DNA from: Nitrospiraceae bacterium
Lineage (GTDB): Bacteria; Nitrospirota; Nitrospiria; Nitrospirales; Nitrospiraceae
Length of the DNA: 6,354 bases
Assembly (NCBI GenBank): GCA_005793285.1
Contig: SXPO01000249.1
Coordinates: 1-6,354 of the forward strand
Reading direction: 5' to 3'
This document shows positions 1 to 5,935 of this stretch, piece after piece. The stretch's first letter is position 1; each line of letters opens with the position of its first letter. The notes beneath the pieces were generated by a model, which was not told the origin of the DNA, did not search any database, and saw only the letters and a list, made by a program, of their open reading frames with translations. Position numbers and translations under genes: made by a program.

Positions 1-1
1 C

Positions 2-2740
2 CTTCGCAAATCGCTCTCGCTCCCAACCCATCGCGGCGAACAGGCTGTCCTGGCCCAACTCAAAGAACTGGCATCCCAAAACACCGTCGCTCGTTCACTG
101 ATCGGCATGGGCTACTACGATTGCGTGACGCCTGGTGTGATCCAACGAAACATTCTGGAGAATCCTGCCTGGTATACGCAATACACACCCTATCAGGCCG
201 AGATCTCGCAGGGCCGGCTCGAAGCGTTGGTCAACTTTCAAACGATGGTCGGAGACCTGACCGGCCTGCCGCTGTCGAATGCGTCGCTGTTGGACGAAGC
301 CACCGCCGCCGCGGAAGCGATGGCGATGTGTAATGTCATCGCTCGCGGCGCAGGCGGGGAACGGAAGGAATTCTTCGTCTCACGTGATTGCCATCCCCAG
401 ACCTTGGCCGTGTTGCGGACAAGAGCCGAACCGCTCAACATCACGATTCGGACCGGACCGACCTCCTCTGTCGATTGTTCAGATGGCAAGCTGTGTGGCC
501 TCTTGCTGCAATACCCGGCGACGGACGGTTACGTAAGCGATTACAGCGCCTTGGTGGCGAGCGCCCATGAGGCCGGCGTCCTCGTAGTGGTTGCGACCGA
601 TCTCCTTGCCCTGACATTGCTCCGTCCACCCGGAGAATTCGGCGCCGACATTGCGGTCGGATCAACGCAACGGTTCGGCGTCCCGATCGGGTTCGGCGGA
701 CCCCATGCCGCATTCCTGGCCACGAAAGAAGAGTACAAGCGGCAGATGCCGGGCCGCATCGTCGGGGTATCCAAAGACGTGACGGGAAAGCCGGCCATCC
801 GGCTCTCGCTTCAAACGCGGGAACAGCACATCCGGCGGGAGAAAGCCACGAGCAATATCTGCACGGCCCAAGTCCTGTTGGCCGTCATGGCCGGCATGTA
901 TACGGTGTACCATGGTCCGGAAGGGCTGCGCCGCATTGCCGAGCGCGTGCGCGGACTCACCTTGCTGCTGGCCGAAGGGTTGCGGCGGCTTGGATTCGAT
1001 GTGCTGCCGAAAGTCTTCTTCGATACGATCCGCGTGCCCCTCGCTCGAACCCAAGCCGATCAGATTGCCCTGCGGGCGAACGAGCAGGGGATCAATCTCA
1101 GGCGCTACGAAGATAGCTCCATCGGTCTGTCACTCGACGAAGTCAGTTCGGACGTTGAAGTCCGTCGTCTGTGGGAGATCTTCGTAGGGTATGACCAACT
1201 GCCGTTCAAGCTCTCGGACCTGATTGCCGCAATCGATCTTGCCTATCCTGCATCATTGGCCAGAACGAGCAAGTATCTGACACATGAGATCTTCAATCGA
1301 TACCATTCTGAACACGAGATGCTCCGCTATCTCCATCGATTGCAAGCAAAGGATCTGTCGCTGGTGCACTCCATGATTCCACTCGGCTCCTGCACGATGA
1401 AGCTGAACGGGACGTCGGAAATGCTGCCGGTGACGTGGCCGGAGTTTGCCCGGCTGCATCCATTTGCTCCGGAGAAGCAGACCCTCGGCTATCGGGAGAT
1501 GATCCGGCAACTCGAAGCATGGCTGGCTGAAATCTCCGGGTTCGCGGCTTTCTCGGTCCAACCGAATGCCGGCTCACAAGGTGAATATGCGGGCCTGATG
1601 GTCATCCGAGCCTACCATCGATCGAGAGGAGAGACGCATCGGGACGTCTGTTTGATTCCCGTGTCGGCCCATGGGACGAATCCTGCCAGCGCCGCCATGG
1701 CCGGCATGACCGTCGTGGTCGTGGCCTGCGATCGGCATGGCAATGTGGATCTTCAGGATCTTGAGGCCAAGGCGGCCGAACACCGGGACCGCTTGGCGGC
1801 GGTGATGCTCACCTATCCCTCTACGCACGGCGTGTTCGAAGCAGGCGTGCGGCGCATTTGCCAAATCATCCACACCCATGGCGGACAGGTCTACATGGAC
1901 GGCGCCAATATGAACGCCATGGTGGGCCTCTGCCGTCCCGGCGATATCGGCGCGGACATCTGTCACCTCAATCTCCATAAGACCTTTTGCATTCCGCACG
2001 GCGGCGGCGGACCAGGCGTGGGTCCCATCGGTGCGGCGCAGCATCTTGCGCCCTTCCTCCCCGGACATCCCGTGATACAACTCGGAGGACCTGCGGCCAT
2101 CGGTCCGGTGTCCGCCGCGCCATTCGGCAGCGCCGGCATCCTCCCGATCTCATGGATCTACATCGCGCTGATGGGCCGTGACGGGTTGACCAAGGCCACC
2201 CAGGTGGCCATTCTGAACGCCAACTACCTGGCCAAGCGGCTGGAGAAACATTACTCGGTCCTCTATGCCGGCGACGCCGGGCTGGTGGGGCATGAATTCA
2301 TTCTGGATCTGCGGGAATTCAAGGAGAGCGCCGGGGTGGAAGCCATGGATGTCGCGAAGCGGCTGATGGACTACGGCTTCCATGCGCCGACCGTCTCGTT
2401 TCCGGTGCCTGGCACCCTCATGATTGAACCGACGGAAAGCGAAGCGAAGGCGGAGATCGATCGGATGTGCGAGGCATTGATCCGAATCCGCGCCGAGATC
2501 CAGGAGATCGCCGATGGGCGCCAGCCGAGGACGAACAATCTGCTAAAGAACGCGCCCCACACGGCATCCATCGTCACGGCTACAGAGTGGACCCGTCCCT
2601 ACAGCCGCGAGCAGGCGGCATTTCCTGCTCCCTGGATCAGGAACAACAAGTTCTGGCCGAGCGTCAGCCGCATCGATGAGGCCTACGGCGACCGCCATCT
2701 CATTTGCAGCTGCCCGCCGATCGAAAGTTATCAGTCATAA
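2..2740 (+). CDS. gcvP: Glycine dehydrogenase (aminomethyl-transferring), P-protein, 5'-truncated by window edge
   Basis: P-protein of the glycine cleavage system: it decarboxylates glycine with PLP and passes the aminomethyl group to the lipoyl arm of H-protein (GcvH). The frame is open from base 2, and residues before the first visible Met (nt 107) are clearly P-protein (ending [11 protein letters not shown]), so 107 is not the start; about 50 residues are missing and 912 are visible. Both homologous halves are present in one chain, the E. coli-like form and not the split GcvPA/GcvPB form. Seen motifs: NPGWYTxYTPYQ-like block (nt 155-193), [13 protein letters not shown] (286-324), GSCTMK (1385-1402), the PLP lysine in HLNLHKTFC (codon 1979-1981), the glycine-rich loop GGGGPGVGP just after it, and the C-terminal [13 protein letters not shown] and CPP motifs. 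No frameshift or lost key residue. gcvT and gcvH would be expected just upstream, outside the window. No convincing intrinsic terminator follows. Confidence 0.98.
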   Translation, partial: LRKSLSLPTHRGEQAVLAQLKELASQNTVARSLIGMGYYDCVTPGVIQRNILENPAWYTQYTPYQAEISQGRLEALVNFQTMVGDLTGLPLSNASLLDEATAAAEAMAMCNVIARGAGGERKEFFVSRDCHPQTLAVLRTRAEPLNITIRTGPTSSVDCSDGKLCGLLLQYPATDGYVSDYSALVASAHEAGVLVVVATDLLALTLLRPPGEFGADIAVGSTQRFGVPIGFGGPHAAFLATKEEYKRQMPGRIVGVSKDVTGKPAIRLSLQTREQHIRREKATSNICTAQVLLAVMAGMYTVYHGPEGLRRIAERVRGLTLLLAEGLRRLGFDVLPKVFFDTIRVPLARTQADQIALRANEQGINLRRYEDSSIGLSLDEVSSDVEVRRLWEIFVGYDQLPFKLSDLIAAIDLAYPASLARTSKYLTHEIFNRYHSEHEMLRYLHRLQAKDLSLVHSMIPLGSCTMKLNGTSEMLPVTWPEFARLHPFAPEKQTLGYREMIRQLEAWLAEISGFAAFSVQPNAGSQGEYAGLMVIRAYHRSRGETHRDVCLIPVSAHGTNPASAAMAGMTVVVVACDRHGNVDLQDLEAKAAEHRDRLAAVMLTYPSTHGVFEAGVRRICQIIHTHGGQVYMDGANMNAMVGLCRPGDIGADICHLNLHKTFCIPHGGGGPGVGPIGAAQHLAPFLPGHPVIQLGGPAAIGPVSAAPFGSAGILPISWIYIALMGRDGLTKATQVAILNANYLAKRLEKHYSVLYAGDAGLVGHEFILDLREFKESAGVEAMDVAKRLMDYGFHAPTVSFPVPGTLMIEPTESEAKAEIDRMCEALIRIRAEIQEIADGRQPRTNNLLKNAPHTASIVTATEWTRPYSREQAAFPAPWIRNNKFWPSVSRIDEAYGDRHLICSCPPIESYQS

Positions 2741-2788
2741 TCCGCATGACCCATGACGACTCGTCGCGACACCACTTGCACAACCGTT

Positions 2789-2918
2789 CCTCGTGAAGCG
2801 TATCTCGTATCTCGCAAACCTGAGCTATGAGTCACTGGTCACCAGTCATTGGAAGTTCCTCCGCCCATTGCCAATGACCTTTTCGCGCTTCACGCTTCAC
2901 GAACGACGTTTCACGAGG
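2789..2918. repeat. MITE/REP-like intergenic element with terminal inverted repeats
   Basis: The gap between gcvP and the aminotransferase gene is bounded by an inverted pair: CCTCGTGAAGCG (2789-2800) and CGTTTCACGAGG (2907-2918), matching at 11 of 12 positions. Inside are the tandem GTATCTC copies next to the left end, a perfect palindrome ACTGGTCACCAGT (2834-2846), a hairpin GTCATTGG (2845-2852) / CCAATGAC (2871-2878) with an 18-base loop, and repeated TTCACG units near the right end (about 2888-2915). The nested symmetry around a centre, about 130 bases long, with no coding content, fits a non-autonomous miniature element or REP-type repeat; no target-site duplication could be confirmed. 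Copies elsewhere in the genome would be needed to prove it is mobile. Confidence 0.5.
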
Positions 2919-2921
2919 AGG
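2915..2921 (+). promoter_or_regulatory. Shine-Dalgarno sequence of the class V aminotransferase gene
   Basis: GAGGAGG lies four bases before the ATG at 2926 and fixes that start. Its first bases are also the right end of the inverted repeat 2789-2918, so the repeat element contributes part of the ribosome binding site. Confidence 0.85.
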
Positions 2922-2925
2922 CCTT

Positions 2926-4245
2926 ATGACCGATATCGGCCGCCGAGGTTTTCTGGTGCGGACAGGACTAGCCTTGAGCGCAACGGTTCTGGCAAGCGCC
3001 TACCCTCGCGCGTTTGCCGATCAGCAACCTCCACCACGCCCGTTCGAGAGCTGGGATGAGATCAGGGCACAGTTTCCCCTGTCTCCTCAACTCATCCATC
3101 TGGCCGGGTTTTTTCTCTCATCCCATCCCACACCGGTACGCAACGCGATTGAGCGGCATCGCGCCGGTTTGGATGCGAACCCTATCGGCTATTGGTTCGA
3201 GCATGAAGAGAAACAGGAGGCGCTGGTCCTCCAGGCCGCTGCTGACTATCTGGGAGCTAGCCCCACCGATATTGCCCTCACCGACAGCACGACGATGGGG
3301 CTGGGCCTGCTCTATGGCGGATTACAACTTCGCGCCGGGCAGGAAATCCTGACGACGACACACGACCATTATTCGACGGAAACCTCGTTGCGTCTCCGCG
3401 CTGAACGGACAGGCGCCACAGTTCGTCAGATTCCCCTCTATCAGTCCCTGAAGGCCGTCTCTCATGACGAGCTGGTCGATGCCCTGCGAAGGGGTATCGC
3501 TCCCGCAACACGCATCGTCGCAGTCACCTGGGTCCATTCCAGCACCGGCCTCAAACTGCCGATTCGTGAGATGGCGCGGGCCATCCAATCCATCAATCGC
3601 TCCCGGGCTGAGCAAGACCGAGTCATCTTCTGTGTGGACGGAGTGCATGCATTGGGGGTCGAGGACTTCCGGCTCAGTGATCTCGGCTGCGACTTCTTGA
3701 TCGCCGGAACCCACAAATGGATGTTCGGCCCGCGAGGGACCGGGCTTGTGTGGGGCCATCCGACCGCGTGGCCCGTCACTCAAGCCGTGATTCCAACCTT
3801 CAACTTCCAGGCCTATGACCTCTGGATGGAGAACCAATCCTCGAAGAGTCTCCCGCAATCGGTCCACATGACGCCGGGCGGGTTTCACTCGTTTGAGCAT
3901 CGCTGGGCGTTGGATGAAGCCTTCACGTTTCATCAGACCATCGGCAAATCCAAGGTGACGCAGCGCATCTATGAACTCAGCCAACAGTTGAAGCAGGGCT
4001 TAGCAGCCATGCCGCATGTCACGCTGCAGACACCGATGTCGCAGGACCTCTCGGCTGGGATCGTCTGTTGTGAAGTGGCCGGTCTGGCGCCTCGCACGGT
4101 GGTGGAAAAACTCAGTCAACGAGGGATCGTCGGCAGTGTGACCCCCTATGCGACGAAATATGTCCGGCTCGCGCCAAGTCTCATCAATTCGCCAAGTGAA
4201 ATCGACCGTACGCTGGCCGAGATCAGACACCTTCGCTCAGCATAG
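2926..4245 (+). CDS. Tat-exported class V aminotransferase-fold PLP enzyme
   Basis: 439 residues. The N-terminus is a twin-arginine signal: RRGFL at residues 6-10, a hydrophobic stretch (about 13-25) and an AFA cleavage site after residue 31, so the enzyme is probably moved folded, with cofactor, to the periplasm. The remainder is the aminotransferase class V / isopenicillin N epimerase-like / cysteine desulfurase-like fold. Seen landmarks: phosphate-binding TDSTT (119-123), THDHY with His146 or His148 in the ring-stacking position, the cofactor Asp238 in VDGVHALG, the Schiff-base lysine Lys264 in GTHKWMFGPRGTG, and Arg414 in YVRLAPS, where the family holds the substrate carboxylate. It is full length for the family. 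The exact reaction cannot be read from sequence: epimerase, desulfurase, lyase and aminotransferase all share this fold, and I see no desulfurase-type catalytic Cys loop. Start chosen from the strong GAGGAGG four bases upstream. It stands alone: gcvP is 185 bases away and there is no downstream partner. Confidence 0.93.
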   Translation: MTDIGRRGFLVRTGLALSATVLASAYPRAFADQQPPPRPFESWDEIRAQFPLSPQLIHLAGFFLSSHPTPVRNAIERHRAGLDANPIGYWFEHEEKQEALVLQAAADYLGASPTDIALTDSTTMGLGLLYGGLQLRAGQEILTTTHDHYSTETSLRLRAERTGATVRQIPLYQSLKAVSHDELVDALRRGIAPATRIVAVTWVHSSTGLKLPIREMARAIQSINRSRAEQDRVIFCVDGVHALGVEDFRLSDLGCDFLIAGTHKWMFGPRGTGLVWGHPTAWPVTQAVIPTFNFQAYDLWMENQSSKSLPQSVHMTPGGFHSFEHRWALDEAFTFHQTIGKSKVTQRIYELSQQLKQGLAAMPHVTLQTPMSQDLSAGIVCCEVAGLAPRTVVEKLSQRGIVGSVTPYATKYVRLAPSLINSPSEIDRTLAEIRHLRSA

Positions 4246-4317
4246 AAAACAAGCTGACACCTCCTCTGACACAAACATAGACCACCCCCATCCCGCGACC
4301 CCCAGGCCATACGGTGA

Positions 4318-4339
4318 ATCATGAAGAATTCTTCATGAT
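4318..4339. repeat. Perfect 22-base palindrome
   Basis: Half-site ATCATGAAGAA (4318-4328) is followed directly by its exact reverse complement (4329-4339), with no spacer. It sits 73 bases after the aminotransferase stop and 68 bases before the candidate microprotein start. No T-run follows, which argues against an intrinsic terminator. A dimeric regulator operator is the simplest reading. The rest of the 4246-4407 gap holds a C-rich stretch and nothing else I can name. Confidence 0.75.
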
Positions 4340-4407
4340 CTCCTCATGGGCCCTTCATAGAGCAGGAGTAGAGATGGTCATATGAAACTAGAAGGGGGTG
4401 AGGGACT

Positions 4408-4506
4408 ATGGTGGCATTGATCATCGGTGTGTTGGCAGTGAGTGTGGGATTGGCAATCGTGTATACAGCATTCATGTATACAGCGGTACATGCAGGGCGT
4501 CGGTAG
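4408..4506 (+). CDS. Candidate 32-residue single-pass membrane microprotein
   Basis: An open frame of 32 codons plus stop starts at ATG 4408. A purine-rich tract, AAGGGGGTGAGGG (4392-4404), just upstream can serve as ribosome binding site. The product starts MVALIIGVLAVSVGLAIVY and has about 20 uncharged, mostly hydrophobic residues, enough for one membrane helix, then ends in the basic tail HAGRR; by the positive-inside rule the C-terminus would be cytoplasmic. A short internal repeat is visible: TGTATACAGC occurs at 4460-4469 and 4475-4484, giving VYTA and MYTA five codons apart. I do not recognise the family; in size and form it resembles small accessory subunits such as KdpF or CydX, but there is no partner gene here. 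The absence of any other good gene in the 420 bases between neighbours supports it; the short length keeps it a candidate. Confidence 0.5.
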   Translation: MVALIIGVLAVSVGLAIVYTAFMYTAVHAGRR

Positions 4507-4532
4507 GCGAGAGCGAACTCTCTGGCGGTTGA

Positions 4533-4576
4533 ACCGGATTTTGGCAGACGTATACGTGCCAATTCCAGAATCCGGT
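4533..4576. repeat. Imperfect hairpin between microprotein and DUF1653 gene
   Basis: Outer arms ACCGGATT (4533-4540) and AATCCGGT (4569-4576) pair over 8 bases, inner arms TTGGCA (4541-4546) and TGCCAA (4557-4562) over 6, with a one-sided 6-base bulge (4563-4568) and a 10-base loop containing the palindrome CGTATACG. No T-run follows, so it is not a typical intrinsic terminator, although it may end or stabilise the upstream message. The rest of 4507-4666 shows one 13-base near-repeat (GTGYCAATTCCAG at 4556-4568 and 4616-4628) and no supported gene. Confidence 0.6.
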
Positions 4577-4666
4577 GCAATGGAGTCGAACGGAATACCC
4601 TTGCCCCTGTACGTTGTGTCAATTCCAGGTCTCGTTCTGTTCTGAAAGCGAGTCCCCAGCTCTTTC

Positions 4667-4906
4667 CTAGGACAACCGACAAAAACGAGGGATGAGTCGG
4701 CCATCAATCTCGATCAGCTCCTCGAACATACCTAACGGCCTTACCCAGAGGCCAAACTCGCCATACAGCGCACGGTACAGGACGAACTCTTCTTCAGTCT
4801 CAGAATGCCTTGCGATTCCAAGAACCTCGTATTCGTGACCCTTATAGTGCCGATACCGCCCTGGCATGACCATATGCCCATGCTCCTCGTCTTTCTTTGA
4901 CCTCAT
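4667..4906 (-). CDS. DUF1653 domain protein
   Basis: 79 residues if started at 4906. From residue 15 the protein is the DUF1653 domain (Pfam PF07866): PGRYRHYKGHEYEVLGIARH, then SETEEEFVLYRALYGE, LWVRPLGMFEE and the closing PRF. The domain fills almost the whole protein, which is normal for this family. Its biochemical function is unknown; it is a small, soluble, all-beta-looking protein without signal or membrane segment. The start is uncertain: the first ATG (4904-4906) has a weak GAGG ten bases upstream, while the ATG at 4871-4873 (residue 12) has GAGGAG nine bases upstream and would give 68 residues starting right before the conserved domain. It is read toward the microprotein (convergent) and away from the HTH gene. 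The frame is intact. Confidence 0.88.
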   Translation of the reverse strand: MRSKKDEEHGHMVMPGRYRHYKGHEYEVLGIARHSETEEEFVLYRALYGEFGLWVRPLGMFEELIEIDGRLIPRFCRLS

Positions 4907-4933
4907 CGAGGCCTATCCTCACATTTACGTGAT

Positions 4934-4953
4934 AGTTTAGCCCAAAATTGGGC
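4934..4953 (-). promoter_or_regulatory. Possible promoter/operator of the DUF1653 gene
   Basis: GCCCAA (4940-4945) and TTGGGC (4948-4953) form an inverted repeat with a two-base centre, about 35 bases upstream of the DUF1653 start. On the minus strand TAAACT follows it directly (4934-4939) and could act as a -10 box, but I find no convincing -35 box. A regulator site is possible; evidence is symmetry and position only. Confidence 0.3.
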
Positions 4954-4982
4954 CTGCCTGATATCGCCAGACTCTAGAAACA

Positions 4983-5078
4983 CGGCGCTATTTCGATTCC
5001 TGGGAGACACCCCCCGGGGCCTTTGCCGGTAGGAGGGGGTTCATAAAGGGAACCCGACGCTTAGCCTTGCAAGCGCCG
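4983..5078. other. GC-rich multi-stem block, possible structured RNA or recombination site
   Basis: Several inverted repeats are packed into 96 bases. CGGCGCT (4983-4989) pairs with AGCGCCG (5072-5078) and encloses the block; inside are ACCCCC (5009-5014) with GGGGGT (5035-5040), GGC (5018-5020) with GCC (5025-5027), GGGTTC (5037-5042) with GAACCC (5050-5055), and CGCTT (5058-5062) with AAGCG (5071-5075). Some pairings overlap and exclude one another (the G-run at 5037-5040, and AGCG at 5072-5075). There is no open reading frame. I cannot match it to a known riboswitch, group II intron end or att site. Together with the flanks, 4907-5134 contains no gene. Confidence 0.4.
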
Positions 5079-5134
5079 TTATAGTCGTTCTTCCCCTAGC
5101 GCTTATAGCCGATAGGCAGCTCTGATTTAGTGCG

Positions 5135-5398
5135 GTGATGGTGGGAGATCGTGGCACCCCAAGTACTGCAATGATTTTGTTACGGTCCATACCTGCCTGC
5201 ACCTCATTTACTCAAAAAGAAGCCGCTGCTCTTATTGGTGCTGTGCAACCTGATATATCCAAGCTGAAGAGCGGTCAGTTAAAAGGCTTTACTCTGGATC
5301 GGTTATTTTCGTTTCTGCTTAGGCTGAACATGAACATTCAAATCCGGGTGTCCAAAGCAAAGGGCAAATCGGGCAAACTTGAAACGGTCGCAGCCTGA
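5135..5398 (+). CDS. HigA-like helix-turn-helix (XRE) protein, N-terminally shortened, orphan antitoxin
   Basis: 87 residues at most. Residues 25-72 match the HTH core of HigA-2-type antitoxins (HTH_37-like): FTQKEAAALIGAVQPDISKL forms the two DNA-binding helices, followed by SGQLKGFTLDRLFSFLLRL and a closing beta-like strand NIQIRV. Family members normally have about 30 more conserved residues before the HTH (a long first helix); here that part is replaced by an unrelated, weak-looking stretch (residues 1-13). Start is doubtful: GTG 5135, ATG 5138, GTG 5141 and ATG 5171 are possible and none has a clear Shine-Dalgarno. The usual RelE/HigB-type toxin gene is absent on both sides. GC content is visibly lower than in the gcvP and tacAT genes. 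Best read as a relic or solitary antitoxin left after loss of the toxin; it could still bind DNA. Confidence 0.65.
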   Translation: MMVGDRGTPSTAMILLRSIPACTSFTQKEAAALIGAVQPDISKLKSGQLKGFTLDRLFSFLLRLNMNIQIRVSKAKGKSGKLETVAA

Positions 5399-5435
5399 TA
5401 GAATCAATAGCGTCAGCGCCGTCGGCAATCATAGA

Positions 5436-5493
5436 CATGGCCCGGCTGACCAGTCAGGACTCTGCGGGTGCAGCGAGAAAGCTGTGGGCCATG
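5436..5493. repeat. 58-base inverted repeat enclosing two small hairpins
   Basis: CATGGCCC (5436-5443) and GGGCCATG (5486-5493) are exact reverse complements. Between them lie CTGAC/GTCAG (5446-5450, 5453-5457) and CTGC/GCAG (5462-5465, 5470-5473, loop GGGT), so the segment can fold as a three-way junction. It lies in the gene-free stretch between the HTH gene and the tacAT operator. No coding content is supported there. Function unknown. Confidence 0.45.
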
Positions 5494-5566
5494 GATATGA
5501 ACTTTCCTGGTGGACCGGACGGCCGCATGACACGTCAAACATGCTCATGGCATAAGCCATTGATTA

Positions 5567-5630
5567 TACAATATCCTGCTTCATTGTATTTACAATGCCA
5601 CTACATTCATGTATAGCTGTTGTATGTACA
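5567..5630 (+). promoter_or_regulatory. tacAT leader: promoter and clustered operator-like inverted repeats
   Basis: AT-rich block directly before the antitoxin gene. Inverted repeats: CATTGTA (5582-5588) and TACAATG (5591-5597) around TT; an additional TACAAT at 5567-5572 facing ATTGTA at 5583-5588; TACAT (5602-5606) and ATGTA (5609-5613) around TC; and palindrome TGTACA (5625-5630) ending at the Shine-Dalgarno. A possible promoter is TTTACA (5589-5594) and TATAGC (5612-5617), 17 bases apart, which would lie within these repeats. Autorepression by ribbon-helix-helix antitoxin bound to toxin is known for TacAT/AtaRT operons and fits this layout; the exact boxes are inferred. Confidence 0.5.
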
Positions 5631-5636
5631 AGGAGG
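5631..5636 (+). promoter_or_regulatory. Shine-Dalgarno sequence of the DUF1778 antitoxin gene
   Basis: AGGAGG five bases before ATG 5642. It selects this start over the in-frame ATG at 5609, which would put the operator repeats inside the coding sequence and add an atypical Cys-Cys leader. Confidence 0.9.
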
Positions 5637-5641
5637 CGATC

Positions 5642-5935
5642 ATGCCAACTGTGGAAGCAAGAGGAACCGAAGGCCGGGTTGAAACGATCAACCTGAGGGC
5701 CAGCCAGAAACAGAAAGCGCTGATCGACCGGGCGGCGGAAGCTTTGGGCCGCAGCCGGTCGGACTTCATGCTGGAAACAGCCTGCCGGGAGGCCGAAGCC
5801 GTGCTGCTCGACAGCCGGTATTTCGGACTGTCTAGGGAAACGTTCAAACGCTTCACGGCGATGCTCGACAAGCCTCCGGCCGCCAACCCCAAGCTGCGGC
5901 GGCTTCTTCAAACCAGAGCGCCGTGGGATAAATGA
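5642..5935 (+). CDS. tacA: DUF1778 ribbon-helix-helix antitoxin (TacA-type)
   Basis: 97 residues. Antitoxin of a type II toxin-antitoxin pair: the N-terminal half binds operator DNA as a dimer and the C-terminal half wraps the GNAT toxin and blocks its acetyltransferase site. Seen: ribbon strand RVETINLRAS (12-21), helix 1 QKQKALIDRAAEALG (22-36), helix 2 starting RSRSDFMLETACREAE (37-52), then VLLDSRYFGLS (54-64), ETFKRFTAMLDKPPAANPKL (66-85) and the tail, which contain the DUF1778 toxin-neutralising signature. Length is typical. Start set by AGGAGG. The stop overlaps the toxin start as ATGA, so translation is probably coupled and antitoxin is made first. Expression is likely autoregulated through the inverted repeats in the leader. 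GC-rich, unlike the HTH gene upstream, so the operon probably arrived separately. Confidence 0.95.
   Translation: MPTVEARGTEGRVETINLRASQKQKALIDRAAEALGRSRSDFMLETACREAEAVLLDSRYFGLSRETFKRFTAMLDKPPAANPKLRRLLQTRAPWDK

Noticed and set aside
1574..2080. 168-codon minus-strand frame inside gcvP, and other long antisense frames there
   Set aside because: Shadow of a high-GC coding sequence; His/Arg/Gly-rich translation with no fold signal.
2793..3059. 88-codon + strand frame across the repeat element
   Set aside because: Runs through the inverted-repeat element and into another frame of the Tat-signal gene; no domain or ribosome binding site.
3322..3984. 220-codon minus-strand frame opposite the class V enzyme gene
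   Set aside because: Exact antisense of a clearly conserved PLP-enzyme core; no independent protein features.
4382..4420. 12-codon leader peptide frame overlapping the microprotein start
   Set aside because: No own ribosome binding site and no attenuator-type codon run or following terminator.
4524..4600. Possible minus-strand tRNA (TGGCGG...TTGAACC near 4523-4535)
   Set aside because: The T-arm-like motif is not followed by a pairing acceptor stem, anticodon arm or D arm; the pairing seen is the long hairpin instead.
4442..4645. 67-codon + strand frame starting at GTG 4442
   Set aside because: Starts inside the better-supported microprotein frame, has no ribosome binding site, runs through the bulged hairpin and has no recognisable domain.
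4344..4707. Two overlapping minus-strand frames (4344-4682 and 4378-4707)
   Set aside because: They overlap each other, the DUF1653 3' end and the microprotein; composition is Cys/His/Arg-scattered with no motif.
5437..5616. 59-codon + strand frame between the HTH gene and tacA
   Set aside because: No ribosome binding site, crosses the tacAT operator, and the translation has no recognisable features.
5564..5911. Minus-strand frames opposite tacA
   Set aside because: Antisense to an unambiguous DUF1778 gene and its operator; no motif.
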